From: Oscheius tipulae
Lineage: Eukaryota > Nematoda > Chromadorea > Rhabditida > Rhabditidae
DNA length: 64,000 bases
Assembly (NCBI GenBank): GCA_037178975.1
Contig: JASJZH010000001.1
Coordinates: forward strand, 1,364,001-1,428,000
Reading direction: 5' to 3'
The position numbers were made by a program, and so were the translations under genes. The notes below the pieces were generated by a model. It saw only the letters and a list, made by a program, of their open reading frames with translations, did no database searches and was not told the DNA's origin. Below are positions 12,214 to 24,520 of this stretch, one piece after another. Position 1 is the first letter of the stretch, and every line of letters starts with the position of its first letter.

Positions 12214-14908
12214 CTCAGCTGGAAAAATTCTACGAAATGGTTTTTTTTTTACAAAAAATCCTGGTCGCTCTGGTTACTACCCTTAATGTCTACAATGAGC
12301 CACAGGCAGACAGCCAGAACAATTTAAACAGCTGCGATATTTTATATCCGGCGTTCCATTTTCTTCTCGGCTCGTATTTGAGCAGATCGTTCTCGCGTGA
12401 TCCCCGGGCTCTTGAGAAGAAGGGGGCCAGTAAACGATCAGATAGCCTACTTCAACACCGAGGAGAGTGACGATGTTTCCGCGGTTTCTGCAAATAGTTG
12501 GAGGTCAGTTTTGTGCCAATAAACTATACCAATCTTTTCGAACTTTTATACGGAAAACGATTGGAAAATTAAGTTTTTTCGTTGAGTATTTGCCCATTGC
12601 AAGAGATCAGATTCCCGATAAAGGGATTAGGTCAGTGGAAAAGGGAAACACCCAAACTGTTGATTAGAGTCTTGACTACTGGTACTGCTACTCGTCTCTT
12701 CATTTAACGCTTCCGATTTACATGGGATTGCAGCCAGCGGTTTCCCAAAACAAGCTTTTCGGATTTGTTCTCTTCTAGTAGGACAGTTTTGAAATGTATA
12801 GGGAAATCTTGTTCCAATAAAAGGGTACTGTTGTAGGACCAGTGTTTCTTGGAAGAAGGACGAATGACAATCCTACATGAGTCTCGAGGAAGGGTCGGGA
12901 AGACAATCAAGTGGGACGGGGAATATGATAATCGTTCTCGCGTCTACTCTATACAATGAAAAAATGTTCTTCGTTACAACTCTAGAGAAAATTGGTCTCT
13001 CGTTCAATATTTTTAGTCTCTCAAGATATGAACCGTAGAGAATGTGATATCGTTGGCATACCTTACGTGAAAAATCTCACAAGGGATGCTCAAGAACATT
13101 ACAGTAACTGGATGATGGTTGTGGAGCGAAAATTTCGAATCCATAGAGCAAAACTGGTGCTGCGTAGATGTTTCACAGTCTCATAAAGACAAACGGGCTA
13201 TTGAGATTGAAGATTCTATTACTTTCTTCTAACATTTCTTGTTCCTCAGAACATGAGCTGTCTTGACGATAATACAGACAGTTGTACTTTTCTCCCCATT
13301 ACTCTTTATTCCGCAACGGTCGGCGTCGTAAGACCCCGCCGGAGCTTAACTCATAGAGCGCTTCAAGGATCTCTGCCGTCGATTCGGATTTGGAAACTTT
13401 TACTCTTTCTATCTCTGAGAAATGGTAGCAAGACTGATCTTGTACCTCTCCTCTTGATGAATGTCCTTGTTTTGATCTCTTCCTTTCTTCTTTCTCTCTC
13501 TCTCTGCCCTCTGTCTCTTTCCGAGTGAAGCCCTTGTTTCGATGTTGTCCTTGTTCCAAATCTGATTTTGCCACATGGTCGGGTGCTGTTTTCGGGATTG
13601 TTTTCTATCCTCTCATCGAATATTCTACCACATGTTTGTCTTTTTCTCGACCTCTGCCTCTCTTTTGCAAAGCGAATTTTCCCATTGAGATTGGCCAATT
13701 AAACCTACGAGAGGACAGAGGACCTCCTCCGGTTTCAACTCTCTTCCTCTCATTTTCCTGTTGACACGACAGATTTGTCCGGGTGCCTATCAGTAACCTT
13801 TCCGTCTTCCTACTGTCTCATTCCCTCTGCCTCACTGTCGGGGGTTGACAGTGACAGACTGTTCCTAATCAGCCACTCCGGGACCATCCCTGACCACTCG
13901 CGTCATTGTAAACACGAACTGTGGTCATTTGACCGTAAGAGGGCTTCTCTTTCCAAGTCTTCTCTCGAAGAATGTTTTCGAATAAACAGTCTAACCGTTG
14001 TCTTTCTGGCTGCTATTTTCAGCCACTGCCATCCATCCACTCCCTTCTTTTTCGCATTCACTAATCCGGGAACGGGCTGAGAGGGAAACTAATAGCCAAA
14101 ACAGCAGTCTGATACAATTATTCTCCCCCTGTATTTTTAGCTCACCCAGGCAAAAGGAATGATTTTAAAAACAGTATCGGAAAGCTGTTGTAAGAGCCCA
14201 AAAGCCAAAGAACCCTAGCCGGTCTGTTGACGGAGGGCAGTTTTCAAATCGCCCGCTCAAACAGTAGGCGTCCTCATGATACAAAAAGAACACTGTATCT
14301 GTCTCTGTTTTTGTCTCTCCCTCCCACCCTCTTGTCCTTTGTCCTCACAACCCCACGTCATCCGTCTACAATATCTCGTTCTCCACTTCTCCATGATCCT
14401 TTCCCACGGTGTCAATTCGTCCAGATGTTTGTTTTGCTGCAGACGGTTCTCTTTCTTCTCCTTCCCTCCTCACAATCCATTCTAATCATAAATGGTCAAA
14501 GTCATTTCGGAGTGAAGGACGTTAAAAAGTTGTTGCGAAGCCGGTCATTGACACCTTATCTTGCGCCTCGTTAACCACGTCTGTTTTCGGGAAGGGAAGC
14601 TCTAGTCTTTTTCGACGGTGAGTCAGAGCCCTCTTTCCTACTCGAAAACGACCTTTTGTGTCTGTCGGCGGTCGTGCTTTTGAGGCGACCTGTGATACTA
14701 ACCTTCTGTCGCGCAGGAGATTAGCGTTGTTGATCTTCGTGTACCCAATGCTCTTTCCAGTCTAATTGACTCTCTCTATATATCTCTGTCTCTCTGTATC
14801 TCTAACTCTTTGTCCTACTGTCTCTCTATGCCTCTCTCTCTATTTATGTCTCTATGTCTCTCTCTCTCTCTCTCTTTACTTTTCTGTCAAAGTGCCAATT
14901 TCAATTCA
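12214..14908. other. Intergenic region with low-complexity sequence
   Basis: No complete gene was found between ADAM10 and ACSF2. CT-rich microsatellite (TCTCTCTGTCTC) dominates 13430-13520 and 14760-14885. The only coding-looking piece is the minus-strand candidate exon at 13299-13414, listed separately. Confidence 0.5.
13299..13414 (-). CDS. Candidate orphan C-terminal exon (unrecognised)
   Basis: A minus-strand frame opens right after an acceptor-like ATTTCTCAG and encodes a plausible acidic-to-basic tail (KSESTAEILEALYELSSGG, then VLRRRPLRNKE and a stop). No start or upstream exon was identified, and no family is recognised. It may be the last exon of an undetected gene or a chance open frame. 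Confidence 0.2.
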
Positions 14909-17604
14909 TTATGCATTGAAATGACTCTGTATCCTTTCCAGTCCAAGAATCTTCTTTGACATCTCCCGAAGCTCGTACTTTTTGACCTAAAGTTCCATAA
15001 GTAACAGTGTCAGTAACTCTTACCTTTCCAGTAGCTGTCAACGGAAAGTCTTCCTCCTTTTTGATTAGAACATACGCTGGGATCTTGTAGCTCGTGATCT
15101 TGTCCCGACAGTCACTCTTGATCTGTTCCTCCGTCACTGTATCTATCCCTGGCTGGAGTCGAACCCATGCACATACAGCCTCTCCCAGTCGGTCATCGGG
15201 GACCCCGATGACATGAGCATCGGCTATATAGGGCAGTGTGAAGAGAAACTGCTCGATCTCTGTCGGGAAGATGTTCTCTCCCCCTCGAATGATCATTTCC
15301 TTGCTACGACCCACAATACAGATCGAGCCGTCCTCGTTCATTGAGGCCGTGTCTCTGAACTGGACTGGTACTGTCTGCTTGACTCTTGACTCTACCCTGT
15401 GTGGTACCATCTATCTGGAGTGATCTCTTTCTTCGTCTTCTCCTCGTCTCCCCAATAGCCTCTCATGACCATGTAGCCTCGGGATATGAGCTCGCCTTGA
15501 CTGCCTCTCGGGACCACCTTTCCCTGTTTGTCCACGATAGCTATCTAGAAGAGTTTCTGTGGATCCTACAACGAAACTATCATCTTCGTGGTGGGGCCAA
15601 ATTGCTTCAGTTTAGCATGCTTGGATACCCACTTGGAACTATTACAAAAGTGAAACATCAAACCTGCGAACCGAACTTGCGACCTTCTGCAGCACTCTTA
15701 CCCACTGCGCTATGCGGTGCAAACTGACTGCTCTATCCTAGAAAGCTCTTGAATTCTCTCAGTCGGTCCATCATAGCAGTTGTGGCTCGCTGACTAACCC
15801 TATGATGGGCTACTCAAATTTCTCAAGGTGACATAGTATTAACAATTACAGTGCTTTCTCAAATAGACAGGCACTTCAAACTCTCAAAAACTTGTCCCAC
15901 CTCCGTATTTGGCATGATGTAGCCCACATTCCTGACTCTCTGAGCCTGATCCTCGTTTAAATGAGTCATGGTGATTACAGGACTCAGTTCCGTGCTCCCA
16001 TAGCAGATGTACAGCTCCTTCATGTTCAGATCCCGCTGCATGTGTTCGCACAGAGCTTGGGGACACGGTGCGCCGGCTATGTAGCCTCCAGTGATGGTAG
16101 AAACATCGTGTTTCTTCAGATCCGGCGAGGCCAGCATGTCAATGAACATAGTTGGGGTCCCGAAGATGAAATTGCACTTCTCTTCCTCGATAGACCGGAT
16201 GACCTGGTCGATCTGGAAGTTGATGGCCGGGAAGACACAGGTCTGCTTGTGGACAGCGGCATTGAGGGTTCCCATCATGCATCCGAAGGCATGGTACAGG
16301 GGGTTGGGGATGCAGACGATCTTATCCTGGAACGGAATTGTACAGAGCGATAGACAGAGAGACAGAGAGGCAGGGAGACGGAGAGATAGATTGTAAGATA
16401 GACCGAGACAGACTCACCTTCATGTCCCATCCACTCCTCTGACCCGTAAAGTAGGCGTTATTGACTATATTGTGATGGGTGAGAGTAGCAGCCTTTGGGT
16501 ATCCGGTAGTCCCACTGGTATACTGTAATAATCTGACTTTTGGATTCTGATAGTCTATCTGTAGAGGAAATCGCACTTATCCCCCCACGAAAAAATTCCC
16601 CCCTCGTTTTTGGTGGGAACTTTTGAATTTCGAACTACCCCTGCCCTTGTAAACATCGTGCAAGGTGGGGGAACAAACTGAAATATGCGGGGGTGAAACT
16701 GCAGAGGTGTGGGCTTTACCGGCGGGGGGATGACTAATAACTAACCCCTACCTGTATATTGATGGGTTCATCGGGCAGCACTCGGTTTTCGGCCTCTTCC
16801 AGATCTCGGAAAGCCTCACTTCCTGCTCCATCCCAAACTTCGGAGAAGCTCCAAGCTCCTCTGAAAATCAGAGAGTGACAGTAACAGTGACTCTCACCTG
16901 AGTGGCACTTCATTGCCCCATACTATGACATGTTCAAGGTCTGGAAGCTCCCGACTGGACAAGGAACCGTGTCCAGGGTTGGCTGAGGCCACCGATGGAC
17001 AGATCTGAACTGTCTCTGTCTCATATATTGTCTCACAGTTTCCGGTCTCGCTGTCTCTCTGTCAACCTACATCGTTGATCAGTGACATGTAGTTGTTCTT
17101 CTTGAACTGTTTTGGGGTGACCAAAGCCCGGACACCCACTGTCCGAAGGGCATACAGTAGTTCTCTGGACTTATAGGCCGGATTGATGTTGACTTGAATC
17201 ATTCCGGCCATGGCTGTTCCGAACTGACAAACTGTCCATTCGTAGTAGTTGTGACCTGAATGGAGACAGTCACAGTGACAGTTAAACTCACCCCACACCC
17301 CAACCCTGTCTCCCTTCCTCAATCCCAGAGCAATCAGTCCTGCAGCAAACTTTCTCGCATCCTCGTGGACTTGCCTAAAGGTTTTTCGAATGTTCTGCTG
17401 TTTGAAGATGAGGAACTCCTTATCCGGTTTCTTCTCGACTGCCTTGGTCAGTGTCTCACCGACTGTCTAAAAACACAAGTGGTCTGACATAGCCTAACTT
17501 ACATGAAATTTCAAGGGCTGATTGGTGGCTCCATGCTCATAGCTCAGTTTGGTTTTCGATCGTCTGAAAAGGCCCAGGTTTCCACGTTTTTGAGTTTCCT
17601 CCAT
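14909..17604 (-). CDS. ACSF2: Medium-chain acyl-CoA synthetase, ACSF2 family
   Basis: Activates fatty acids to acyl-CoA via an acyl-AMP intermediate; ACSF2 enzymes are mitochondrial. Ten minus-strand exons: 17604-17503, 17466-17292, 17255-17071, 17004-16898, 16860-16752, 16558-16418, 16326-15901, 15544-15396, 15354-15024, 14986-14909; 600 residues against about 615 in mammals. Motifs: P-loop YTSGTTGYPK (about 239-248), GTPTMFIDML, YGSTELSPV (A5 motif), RWYHTGDTASM, GRSKEMIIRGGENIFPTEIE and a C-terminal lysine in TATGKVKKYELRE. No key residue is missing. Start at 17604 is chosen as the only ATG that leads into SYEHGATNQPL; the first exon has an alternative CCTTTTCAG acceptor. Several introns are about 37 bp and contain GTGACA-like repeats. 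Intron 7 contains a tRNA-like fragment. A Tc1-like element starts 91 bp upstream of the ATG. Confidence 0.92.
15655..15727 (-). repeat. tRNA-like fragment in ACSF2 intron 7
   Basis: Read on the minus strand, TAGCGCAGTGGGTAAGAGTG is a close A-box match. AAGTTCGGTTCGCAGGTTTG resembles a B-box region about 30 bp later. The arms do not form a clean acceptor stem, so this is more likely a SINE or tRNA remnant than a functional tRNA gene. Confidence 0.45.
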
Positions 17605-17695
17605 TATAGCATTGCTCAAGTAAACTAGGGGAAACCAGTCCTACACGGCTCTTCACTTACACGCCGAGGTAATATGGGTGCGGCTCTCCCTTCTA

Positions 17696-18746
17696 CAGGG
17701 TGCGCCAAAATTATAGCAACTGCGCGCGCTCGGTTTAATATAAACTTTTTTCGTATTTTTATTTTTCTAATGATATTTGTGTTGATTTTATTTGATGAAT
17801 TAGCATGTTCTCCTTAAAGATAAATCCTAACATTCGTAATTATCAGGATGGTCAAGGCTTCAATTCATAGGATCTCGATTATCTTGTTATACAGAGGTGG
17901 AGTCTCGGCGCCCGACATCCAGAGACGTCTGGGAGTGGATAAAACCGTCGTATATTGTACTATTCAACGCTTTGCTGAGCTGGGCACCGTTTCTAATCGA
18001 ACGAAAGGTCCGTTGTCGGCAGTTGCTGAGACGTTTCGGATCCAGCAAACACGTGGACATTCTTTTCACCGATGAGAAGATTTTCACAGTCGAAGCCACG
18101 CTGAACAAGCAAAATGATCGTGTTTACGCAACTACACAGCCAAATGCTACTGTTACTTGTCGTTCTCATCCGCAATCTGTCATGGTTTGGGCTGGAATCA
18201 CTGCTACCGGAAAGACACCTCTCATCTTTGTTCCTCAAGGCGTCAAAGTCAATGCTGCCAACTATTTGGATCTTCTGAAGACACGTTCTTCCCTGGGCCA
18301 AAAAGCACTTCAAGCAGCGGAAATGGACATTTCAACAAGATGGAGCTCCTGCTCACAAGGCTCGTGCTGTGCAAGATTGGTGCAAAAGCAAATTTCCGGA
18401 TGTGATCGCCTTTAACGAGTGGCCTCCAAGCTCACCGGACCTCAATCCAATGGACTTCTCTGTTTGGGGCGCCACCGACACCACACAAGAACATCGATTC
18501 CTTGAAAGCAGCTCTTGAAAAAGCATGGAATGAACTGGATACCACTTATCTGGGCGCCACCGTTAACGCCTTTCCCAAGCGACTCAAAGCATGCCTCGAT
18601 GCCGATGGAGGAAGATTGGAATCTTAGTGTTGATTTTTGTGCAAAAACAATCAATAAATAGTTGTTGAATGTTCGTTTGTTAAAAACTAGGTTTAACCGT
18701 TAGATACGGTGTTTTTTCTGAGTTGCTATAATTTTGGCGCACCCTG
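17696..18746 (+). mobile_element. Tc1-like (IS630/Tc1/mariner) transposon, inactive
   Basis: The ends are perfect 26-bp inverted repeats, CAGGGTGCGCCAAAATTATA plus 6 more bases at 17696-17721 and its complement at 18721-18746. Each end is flanked by a TA target-site duplication (17694-17695 and 18747-18748). The 1,051-bp element encloses a broken transposase. Perfect repeats with a broken gene suggest fairly recent mobilisation in trans. Confidence 0.9.
17848..18627 (+). pseudogene. Degenerate Tc1-like transposase
   Basis: The frame starts with a helix-turn-helix segment (APDIQRRLGVDKTVVYCTIQ) and breaks near 18005. It resumes in another frame with the first catalytic aspartate (ILFTDEKIFTVE) and HPQSVMVWAGI, breaks again near 18300, then shows WTFQQDGAPAHKA (second aspartate) and SSPDLNPMDFSVWG (third, DD34D spacing). 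About 80-100 residues between the DNA-binding and catalytic parts appear deleted. At least two frameshifts and later stops make it non-functional. Confidence 0.85.
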
Positions 18747-18839
18747 TAGTTTTCTTCTTTGAATTTGCTGTCGCTTCCAACTTCCCATTTCCGGATCAAG
18801 AAGTAGTTTTCAAAGTTTTTTCTACTTCATTTTCCAAAT

Positions 18840-19130
18840 TTATAGTCGTTCCACATCAGCCAAAGTTTAGGCTATTAGAAGAACAAATATGGATCGTTTA
18901 TGGGCTTATTTGGTATCATTCTGGAGCTCATTAAGAAACAAAAATGATGAAATGACTTTCCAGCGCTGAGGTCATTACCCGATGAAATGAGCATTTAGAT
19001 GCAGCGCGCCGAGGCGCCTCTGCGAGTGCTCGGTCTCTACTGTGATTTTCTTGTTCAAAATGGCATTTTTCAGCTTATTGATGTTCTGCAAAGTTATTGT
19101 CCTTAGGCTACAACTATGCAGACAATCAAA
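18840..19130 (+). repeat. Interspersed repeat family R1, copy 1
   Basis: It aligns over about 280 bp with 28785-29110: shared blocks include CCAAAGTTTAGGCTATTAGA, ATGGGCTTATTTGGTATCAT, a GC-rich AGCGCGCCGAGGCGCC block, and TTGATGTTCTGCAAAGTTAT. The element type is unknown; no terminal repeats or coding frame were seen. Confidence 0.65.
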
Positions 19131-19751
19131 ACTGTCACAAATGGCATTATAGACTAGAAAAAGTGGTCAAAACCTGGCCTAGTGGTGAGTGTTATGAGTG
19201 GCGATTGCAGTGTGACCATTTCGTGGTTTTTTTACGTGGTTATATGATTTTGAAGAGATTCTTGTAGGAAACGCCCATTTTTCTATGCAAATAAGCAATA
19301 AATAACCCTACCTGATTACCAGTCCAATTCCTCGAAAGCCAGCTTCTTTCAGCACCATTGAGAGCAGAGATTACCAGGACAGCGGCAATTCTTGACCGAT
19401 TAAGATGGCGTGTTTCTAATTTGATCGATTCCTTGGTGGAAAAAACTTGATAAGAGGTCAAAAATGTCTTAAGCAGACCATATCGATTACATAAAAATAC
19501 TGTAGGTATAGGACAAATAGTCAGTTTGGACTACTGCAGAGATGGGAACAAAAAGAGAGGGACAGCCGTCTCTCTGATTACAACCAAACGAGTTCCTCCA
19601 AGCAGTTTTTTGACCTATTGGGTTAGCATGGGTCAAAGACATGGGTGGGGGGCAGGGAGAGAGAGAGCCTTGACAGCAACCTTTTTAAACTGTGAGAAGC
19701 AGAGAACGATGAGAGATAAGCCGCGTGAGAGATAGTTGAAAAAGACTAGGT

Positions 19752-19890
19752 GGCCGTTTGGAGTTGGTACAGTATTCTATCCAGTAGTCCATGTACAGGC
19801 CTCCCAGTCCAGTCTGGATGATCATATGACAGCTGGTTGAGGTCAGCTGGAAGACTCCATTGGGATAGCGTATGTCCTCTTCTTTTTGAC
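19752..19890 (-). CDS. Candidate exon with a VWD-like segment
   Basis: The minus strand has an open frame of about 46 codons with good amino-acid character: EEDIRYPNGVFQLTSTSCHM, then IIQTGLGGLYMDYWIEYCTN. The G-V-F/L then hydrophobic-Q-T-G-L-G-x-L-Y-M-D-Y-W pattern faintly resembles the strands of a von Willebrand type D domain. No flanking exons could be joined. It may be a relic or an exon of an undetected gene; the family link is weak. Confidence 0.25.
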
Positions 19891-21448
19891 CTCTTTGTTG
19901 GAACCTTTTACTCTCGGTAAACGGCTACATTTCCGAAATCTGGAACCATAGTTGGCTAATAGTTCACATGGATCGTGAATAGTTTCTTTGGCTTTGTTAG
20001 CTTCTGAATCGGATTAGAAGAGTATGCTGCCGAGTTGTAGGATGTAAGTGGAAGCTGCATTGGGGAAGGGCGTACAAGGATATCGATTTGACCTAAGACT
20101 ATTCAAAGTTTACGGTGGCTCCTCCCTAGACCACTTGGGTTATGGATTCTCCGAGATTCTTCTCTCTGAGTTCACTTCTCACTCTCACGGACTTTCGATT
20201 CTCCTCATGACTAGAAGTAAACAGTGGCCAATCTCTCGGATCAATCTTGATGACATTCAGCTGTTTGAATCCAGTCTCCTTGTCTCTCTATCACTCAGTC
20301 TCTCCGTCTCTCTTCCTCTCTGACTCTCAGTCTCTCTGCCTGTCTTGTTGTCTCGCTGTCTGACAGAGTCAACAACCTCTTTATTACTGTCAATCTACTC
20401 GCCTCTGTTTTGTCTTCTCACGCCAATCCGGCTGCTCTGGTAGAGTCATCCTCTCTCATTCTCTCGTCGCCTCTCAGTATTTGTCTTTCGTGTATTTGAT
20501 CACTGTCAGATCGGTCTATCCCATAACTTGACTGCTCCCGAATATGAGTCATACTGGTTTGACGTTCAAGATCTTCATCCTTTCCTATTCCTACTTCTCT
20601 CTACCCTTCTTATTCTCATAAAATCTCTGAAACGGCAACATAAAGAGAAAATCGAAAGTCCCCCAATTCCTAGCAATGATTCTTTTTGAATAGTCATGAG
20701 GTCGTCAATCAGAGAAAGCCATTTTCGACCTGGATGCTATGATGTTGTGTTAGCTGGCCACACGGGTCTACTACCGTCTCTCTGTCTCCCTGTCTCTTTG
20801 CCTCTCTGTCCAATCATTCACCATGTAATCTGACGTGAAATTATACGCATCCTGACGGTGACAGCTGGACACGCGATGAAATCACTGTTCAAGCAGACAA
20901 ATATAGGAACAGCGCTTTCCCGGTTATTCTTTACCTCTCTGTCTCTCGCCTCTCAAATCTCGTCTCTCAAGCTCTTTCCAATTAGCTCTAAGGCCAATTA
21001 AAAAGAGCACTTCTCACATGGGTCTATTACTCAGAGTATTCCTCAGAGAGCAGACTCTGTCTCTGTCTCTTTTCCAGTATTCCTTTCGGCTTGACCTGTT
21101 TTCTCTGGAAACTGTTTGTCCCTTCCTCATTCCATCTGATCAGCTGTGTTTGTGCACCCACGGGAGCCGTCTTTCTTCGCGCCTGAATATAGTTATCACG
21201 GGATCAAATGAGAAACTCTACCGCTGCAAAATGACCCTTTGCTCGTAATTTATGCACACCGACAGCAATCCTCCACCATCATTGCTAAGCCACGGGCAAC
21301 CCCTCCGGTCAAACTCTGCACATGTTCCTCCCCTCTAAAATGTGGTCTTTTTGCCCTTCAGTTTGTGGTCGCGTCCCCAAACATTCCCACACACCCGGGG
21401 TACATCTGCCTTTATACGCACCACGGCTCGTTTTGCAGGGAGATAAAA

Positions 21449-21729
21449 GGAACAGAGACAGAGACAGAGACAGAGACAGAGACAGAGACAGAGACAGAGA
21501 CAGAGACAGAGACAGAGACAGAGACAGAGACAGAGACAGAGACAGAGACAGAGACAGAGACAGAGACAGAGACAGAGACAGAGACAGAGACAGAGACAGA
21601 GACAGAGACAGAGACAGAGACAGAGACAGAGACAGAGACAGAGACAGAGACAGAGACAGAGACAGAGACAGAGACAGAGACAGAGACAGAGACAGAGACA
21701 GAGACAGAGACAGAGACAGAGACAGAGAC
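21449..21729. repeat. (ACAGAG)n hexamer microsatellite, about 47 units
   Basis: About 280 bp of uninterrupted, near-perfect hexamer repeat. It is free of stop codons in every frame, so it creates spurious open frames of alternating Glu-Thr, Arg-Asp, Ser-Leu or Ser-Val. The same hexamer motif is scattered through introns and intergenic DNA of the window. Confidence 0.97.
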
Positions 21730-21939
21730 GTATTCATTTGCCATCCCGTTCTCTGACCCGAACAACTTTTTCTGCGAAAATCTCGCAAGTACCTAGAAGG
21801 GGTCGGAGATCAGTCCTTTTTGCACGCGATGCATATCCCCATTTTTTTCTTCAATATGGGCGTCCCCGTCCAAGTTCGAGATGCCCGCCTCAGAGATCTC
21901 AATTTCCTCCCTTGACATAATAAGCTATTATTTTCAGCC

Positions 21940-24358
21940 ATGACAAACGCGTCTCTGGATCTGCTGGACGCGGTTTGTGAGGGTCGACAGCCCGCTCCTC
22001 CGGACTTCCAGCCGGACCTCCAGTGTCCTCTCTCTACTGAACCCATGTATTCTATTGAGACTCGACTCTTGATGAGTCTCATCTTCTCGTCCCTGTCCAT
22101 TATTGGAGTCGTAGGGAACATACTGGTCATCACTGTAGTCTTGAGAGTCAAGGGAATGGTAAGTGAAACAGTGAGACAGTTGACATGTACTCTTACAGAA
22201 AACTCCAACCAACATGTATCTGGTATCTCTCGCTCTAAGTGACACTCTATTCTTCATCGCCACAGCTCCAACAGAACTTTCCTACCTTCACATCCCGGTC
22301 GGAGACTACCTGTTCGGACATATCGGTCAGTATCCTGTCTCTCTGTCTCTCTATCCCACTTTCTTTTCCATTTTGCAGTCCCATGATCTGTCTAGACTGA
22401 ATGGGCCGAAGGGGGTCACTAGATATGCAATTTAATTTCGGAGGGGCAGCAATAACAAAGCGCAAACAAAACAATTGTTTAAGTGAGTATTGTTAGAGAA
22501 ACGAGACGAGGATAATGGACTGTTTCTTTTGTTGAGGCCGGTCGTTTGATTACAAGTAGATTCTATTTTTATTGTCACTGTCAAAATTCATAAACTGAAC
22601 TGACCTCCGATACGGCTAATAGTATCCAGGGTCTTCTAGCTGATAGGTAATCCCTCTGTGAGAGCACTCCCTGTCCTCGTGCTCCATTGTGTAGTGAAGC
22701 TGTCAAGTAGAAGCCACTGTAGATCGGTTGACTTCTGACTTAGCTGCATAGAAGTTGAGACAGCTGTCCGAAAATGATCAAGCTGTTGTCACATCTCTCC
22801 TAATTGAAGAATTCGTTGATTGTGTTCGAACATAAGGTCTCGATCAATAGAAGCGGTACAGTGACGAGACCTTCGAGTAGAAGGTACAGTGCCCTGGGAG
22901 GCTGGTCACCGACGATTGAGCCATCTGATAGTCGAGATCGTCGTCCAGAACGCACGAGTTAGTAACTAATCTTGAAGAATTTGTTGTGGTTGAGTTGCAG
23001 AACCCGACCAGTAGAAACAGTTGATCAGTGACAGTAACAGCAGATATGTGAAAGTAGAGTCTACTTGCGGAAACGTAATGAAGACTTACCTTCTTCTGAC
23101 GAGCTGAAGGGACAACTGACAAAGTTTGGGTGTTAACTTGGCAGGAGAACAGGTGGAGCGCCTAGCGTTGAATAGTCAAGACAAACTGTATCTCTGACTC
23201 TCTCTCTCTCTCTCTACTCTACTTTCAGGCTGTGCAATCTTCACCTATCTGCCCTACCTTGCCATCAACTCCTCCTCCCTCTCCATCACAGCCTTCACCA
23301 TTGAGCGTTTCATCGGAATCTGTCATCCCTACCGAGCCCGGTCTATCTGTACTGTCAAGCGAGCCCGTTTGATCATCTTATGTATCTGGGCCTTTTCCAT
23401 CGTCTACAATTCGCCCTGGCTGTATCTGGCCAGCCTCAGTGTGGATTCGAACGGAGAGAAGGACTGCTCGTTCCGAGAGGATAGGTCCAATTGGACATAC
23501 AAGGTGAGTGACGGTGACTGTTAATGTCAAAGACAAGCTCATTTTAGGTCATGTTTCTCGGTGACTTCTTCGCCTTCTACACGATTCCAATGATGCTGAA
23601 TATCATCATTTATGGCCGGATTGCCGTCACTCTGACCAAATGCGGTCAATTCGAGAGCGAGAAGAGCAAAAGTGAGTCCGTGTGGGGGATAACAGTAGCC
23701 ACTTTGGTTACAAAAAGACTGCCTCAAGGGGAGATTGAATACGGAAGCTATAACACTTCTATGATTCAGTTGGTTAGCCAAAGTGTGAGGTAAACGACCC
23801 CTGAGGGGTCATAACGGGACCTCACACGTGTCGGTTTTTATGACAAAGAGACAGATAGATAGGGAGACAGAAATACAGTCCCAAAGTTCTGTTGCAGACG
23901 GTCACGAAGTACCCACACTAGAGGGTGAGAGTCATGTCAGCGGTCGACGCAAGAGTGCTGGAAAGAACCAGGTAGTCAAAATGCTGGCTCTGGTCGTACT
24001 CGTCTTTGCCACTTGCTGGCTACCGTACCGAGCCATGGTCATGTACAATAGCTTCGCAGAGAGCAAATGGAGTCCCGACTGGTGAGTGACAGTGACGGTG
24101 ACTGACGTAGCTTTCTCCAGGTACATCTTCTTCTCGAAGACCCTGATCTTCATCAATTGTGCCATCAACCCCATCCTGTACAACCTCATGTCTGGCCGAT
24201 TCCGATCTGCGTTCAAGAGTTTCTTGAAAGGGGAGCCCCAGCTCGGCTATCTCCCAGTGGTAATCAACCGGAACGCGTCGGGACGAACAGCCTCGGCCAG
24301 ACAGGACGGGAGTCTTCGCGAGAAGACTGGCACAGAAAATACATTTCTCAACTCGTAG
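21940..24358 (+). CDS. trhr-1: Rhodopsin-class GPCR, TRH-receptor-like
   Basis: Predicted neuropeptide receptor coupled to G proteins at the plasma membrane. Six exons, 21940-22158, 22199-22325, 23229-23503, 23548-23671, 23898-24081 and 24121-24358, give 388 residues. The TM1 GNILVITVVLRVKGM motif, TM2 NMYLVSLALSD, TM3 SSLSITAFTIERFIGICHPY (an ERF in place of DRY), TM6 FATCWLPYRAMVMYNSF and TM7 FINCAINPILYNLMSGRFR closely follow TRH receptors, including the ITAFTIER signature. The N-terminus has an N-glycosylation site (NAS). The Cys pair of TM3 (GCAIF) and ECL2 (KDCSF) is present. Intron 2 is 903 bp. An acceptor-like ATTTTCAG lies 2 bp before the ATG. An AATAAA follows near 24400. The symbol is by similarity to the nematode TRH receptor and not proven orthology. 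Confidence 0.88.
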
Positions 24359-24520
24359 AGCCCAAAGATAACGAGACTTAGTCCACGGGTACTGTACATA
24401 ATAAATATGTTGTTCTGAATCTTGACTGTCCTTGTCACTTGTCCGATATTCTTCACGCAAATTCACCAGTTTATTGAAACAACAGTAGCAATGGAAGAAT
24501 GGAAGAGACAATTGTTAGAA

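Larger units (their letters stand above)
18747..21939. other. Intergenic region between Tc1 element and GPCR gene
   Basis: This contains one copy of an interspersed repeat (18840-19130), a coding-looking minus-strand segment (19752-19890), scattered TCTCTGTC sequence at 20280-21100, and a long hexamer microsatellite (21449-21729). Otherwise no gene was found. Confidence 0.5.

Noticed and set aside
21239-21796. Long open frames of Glu-Thr, Arg-Asp, Ser-Leu and Ser-Val dipeptides on both strands
   Set aside because: They are by-products of the hexamer microsatellite, which has no stop codon in any frame.
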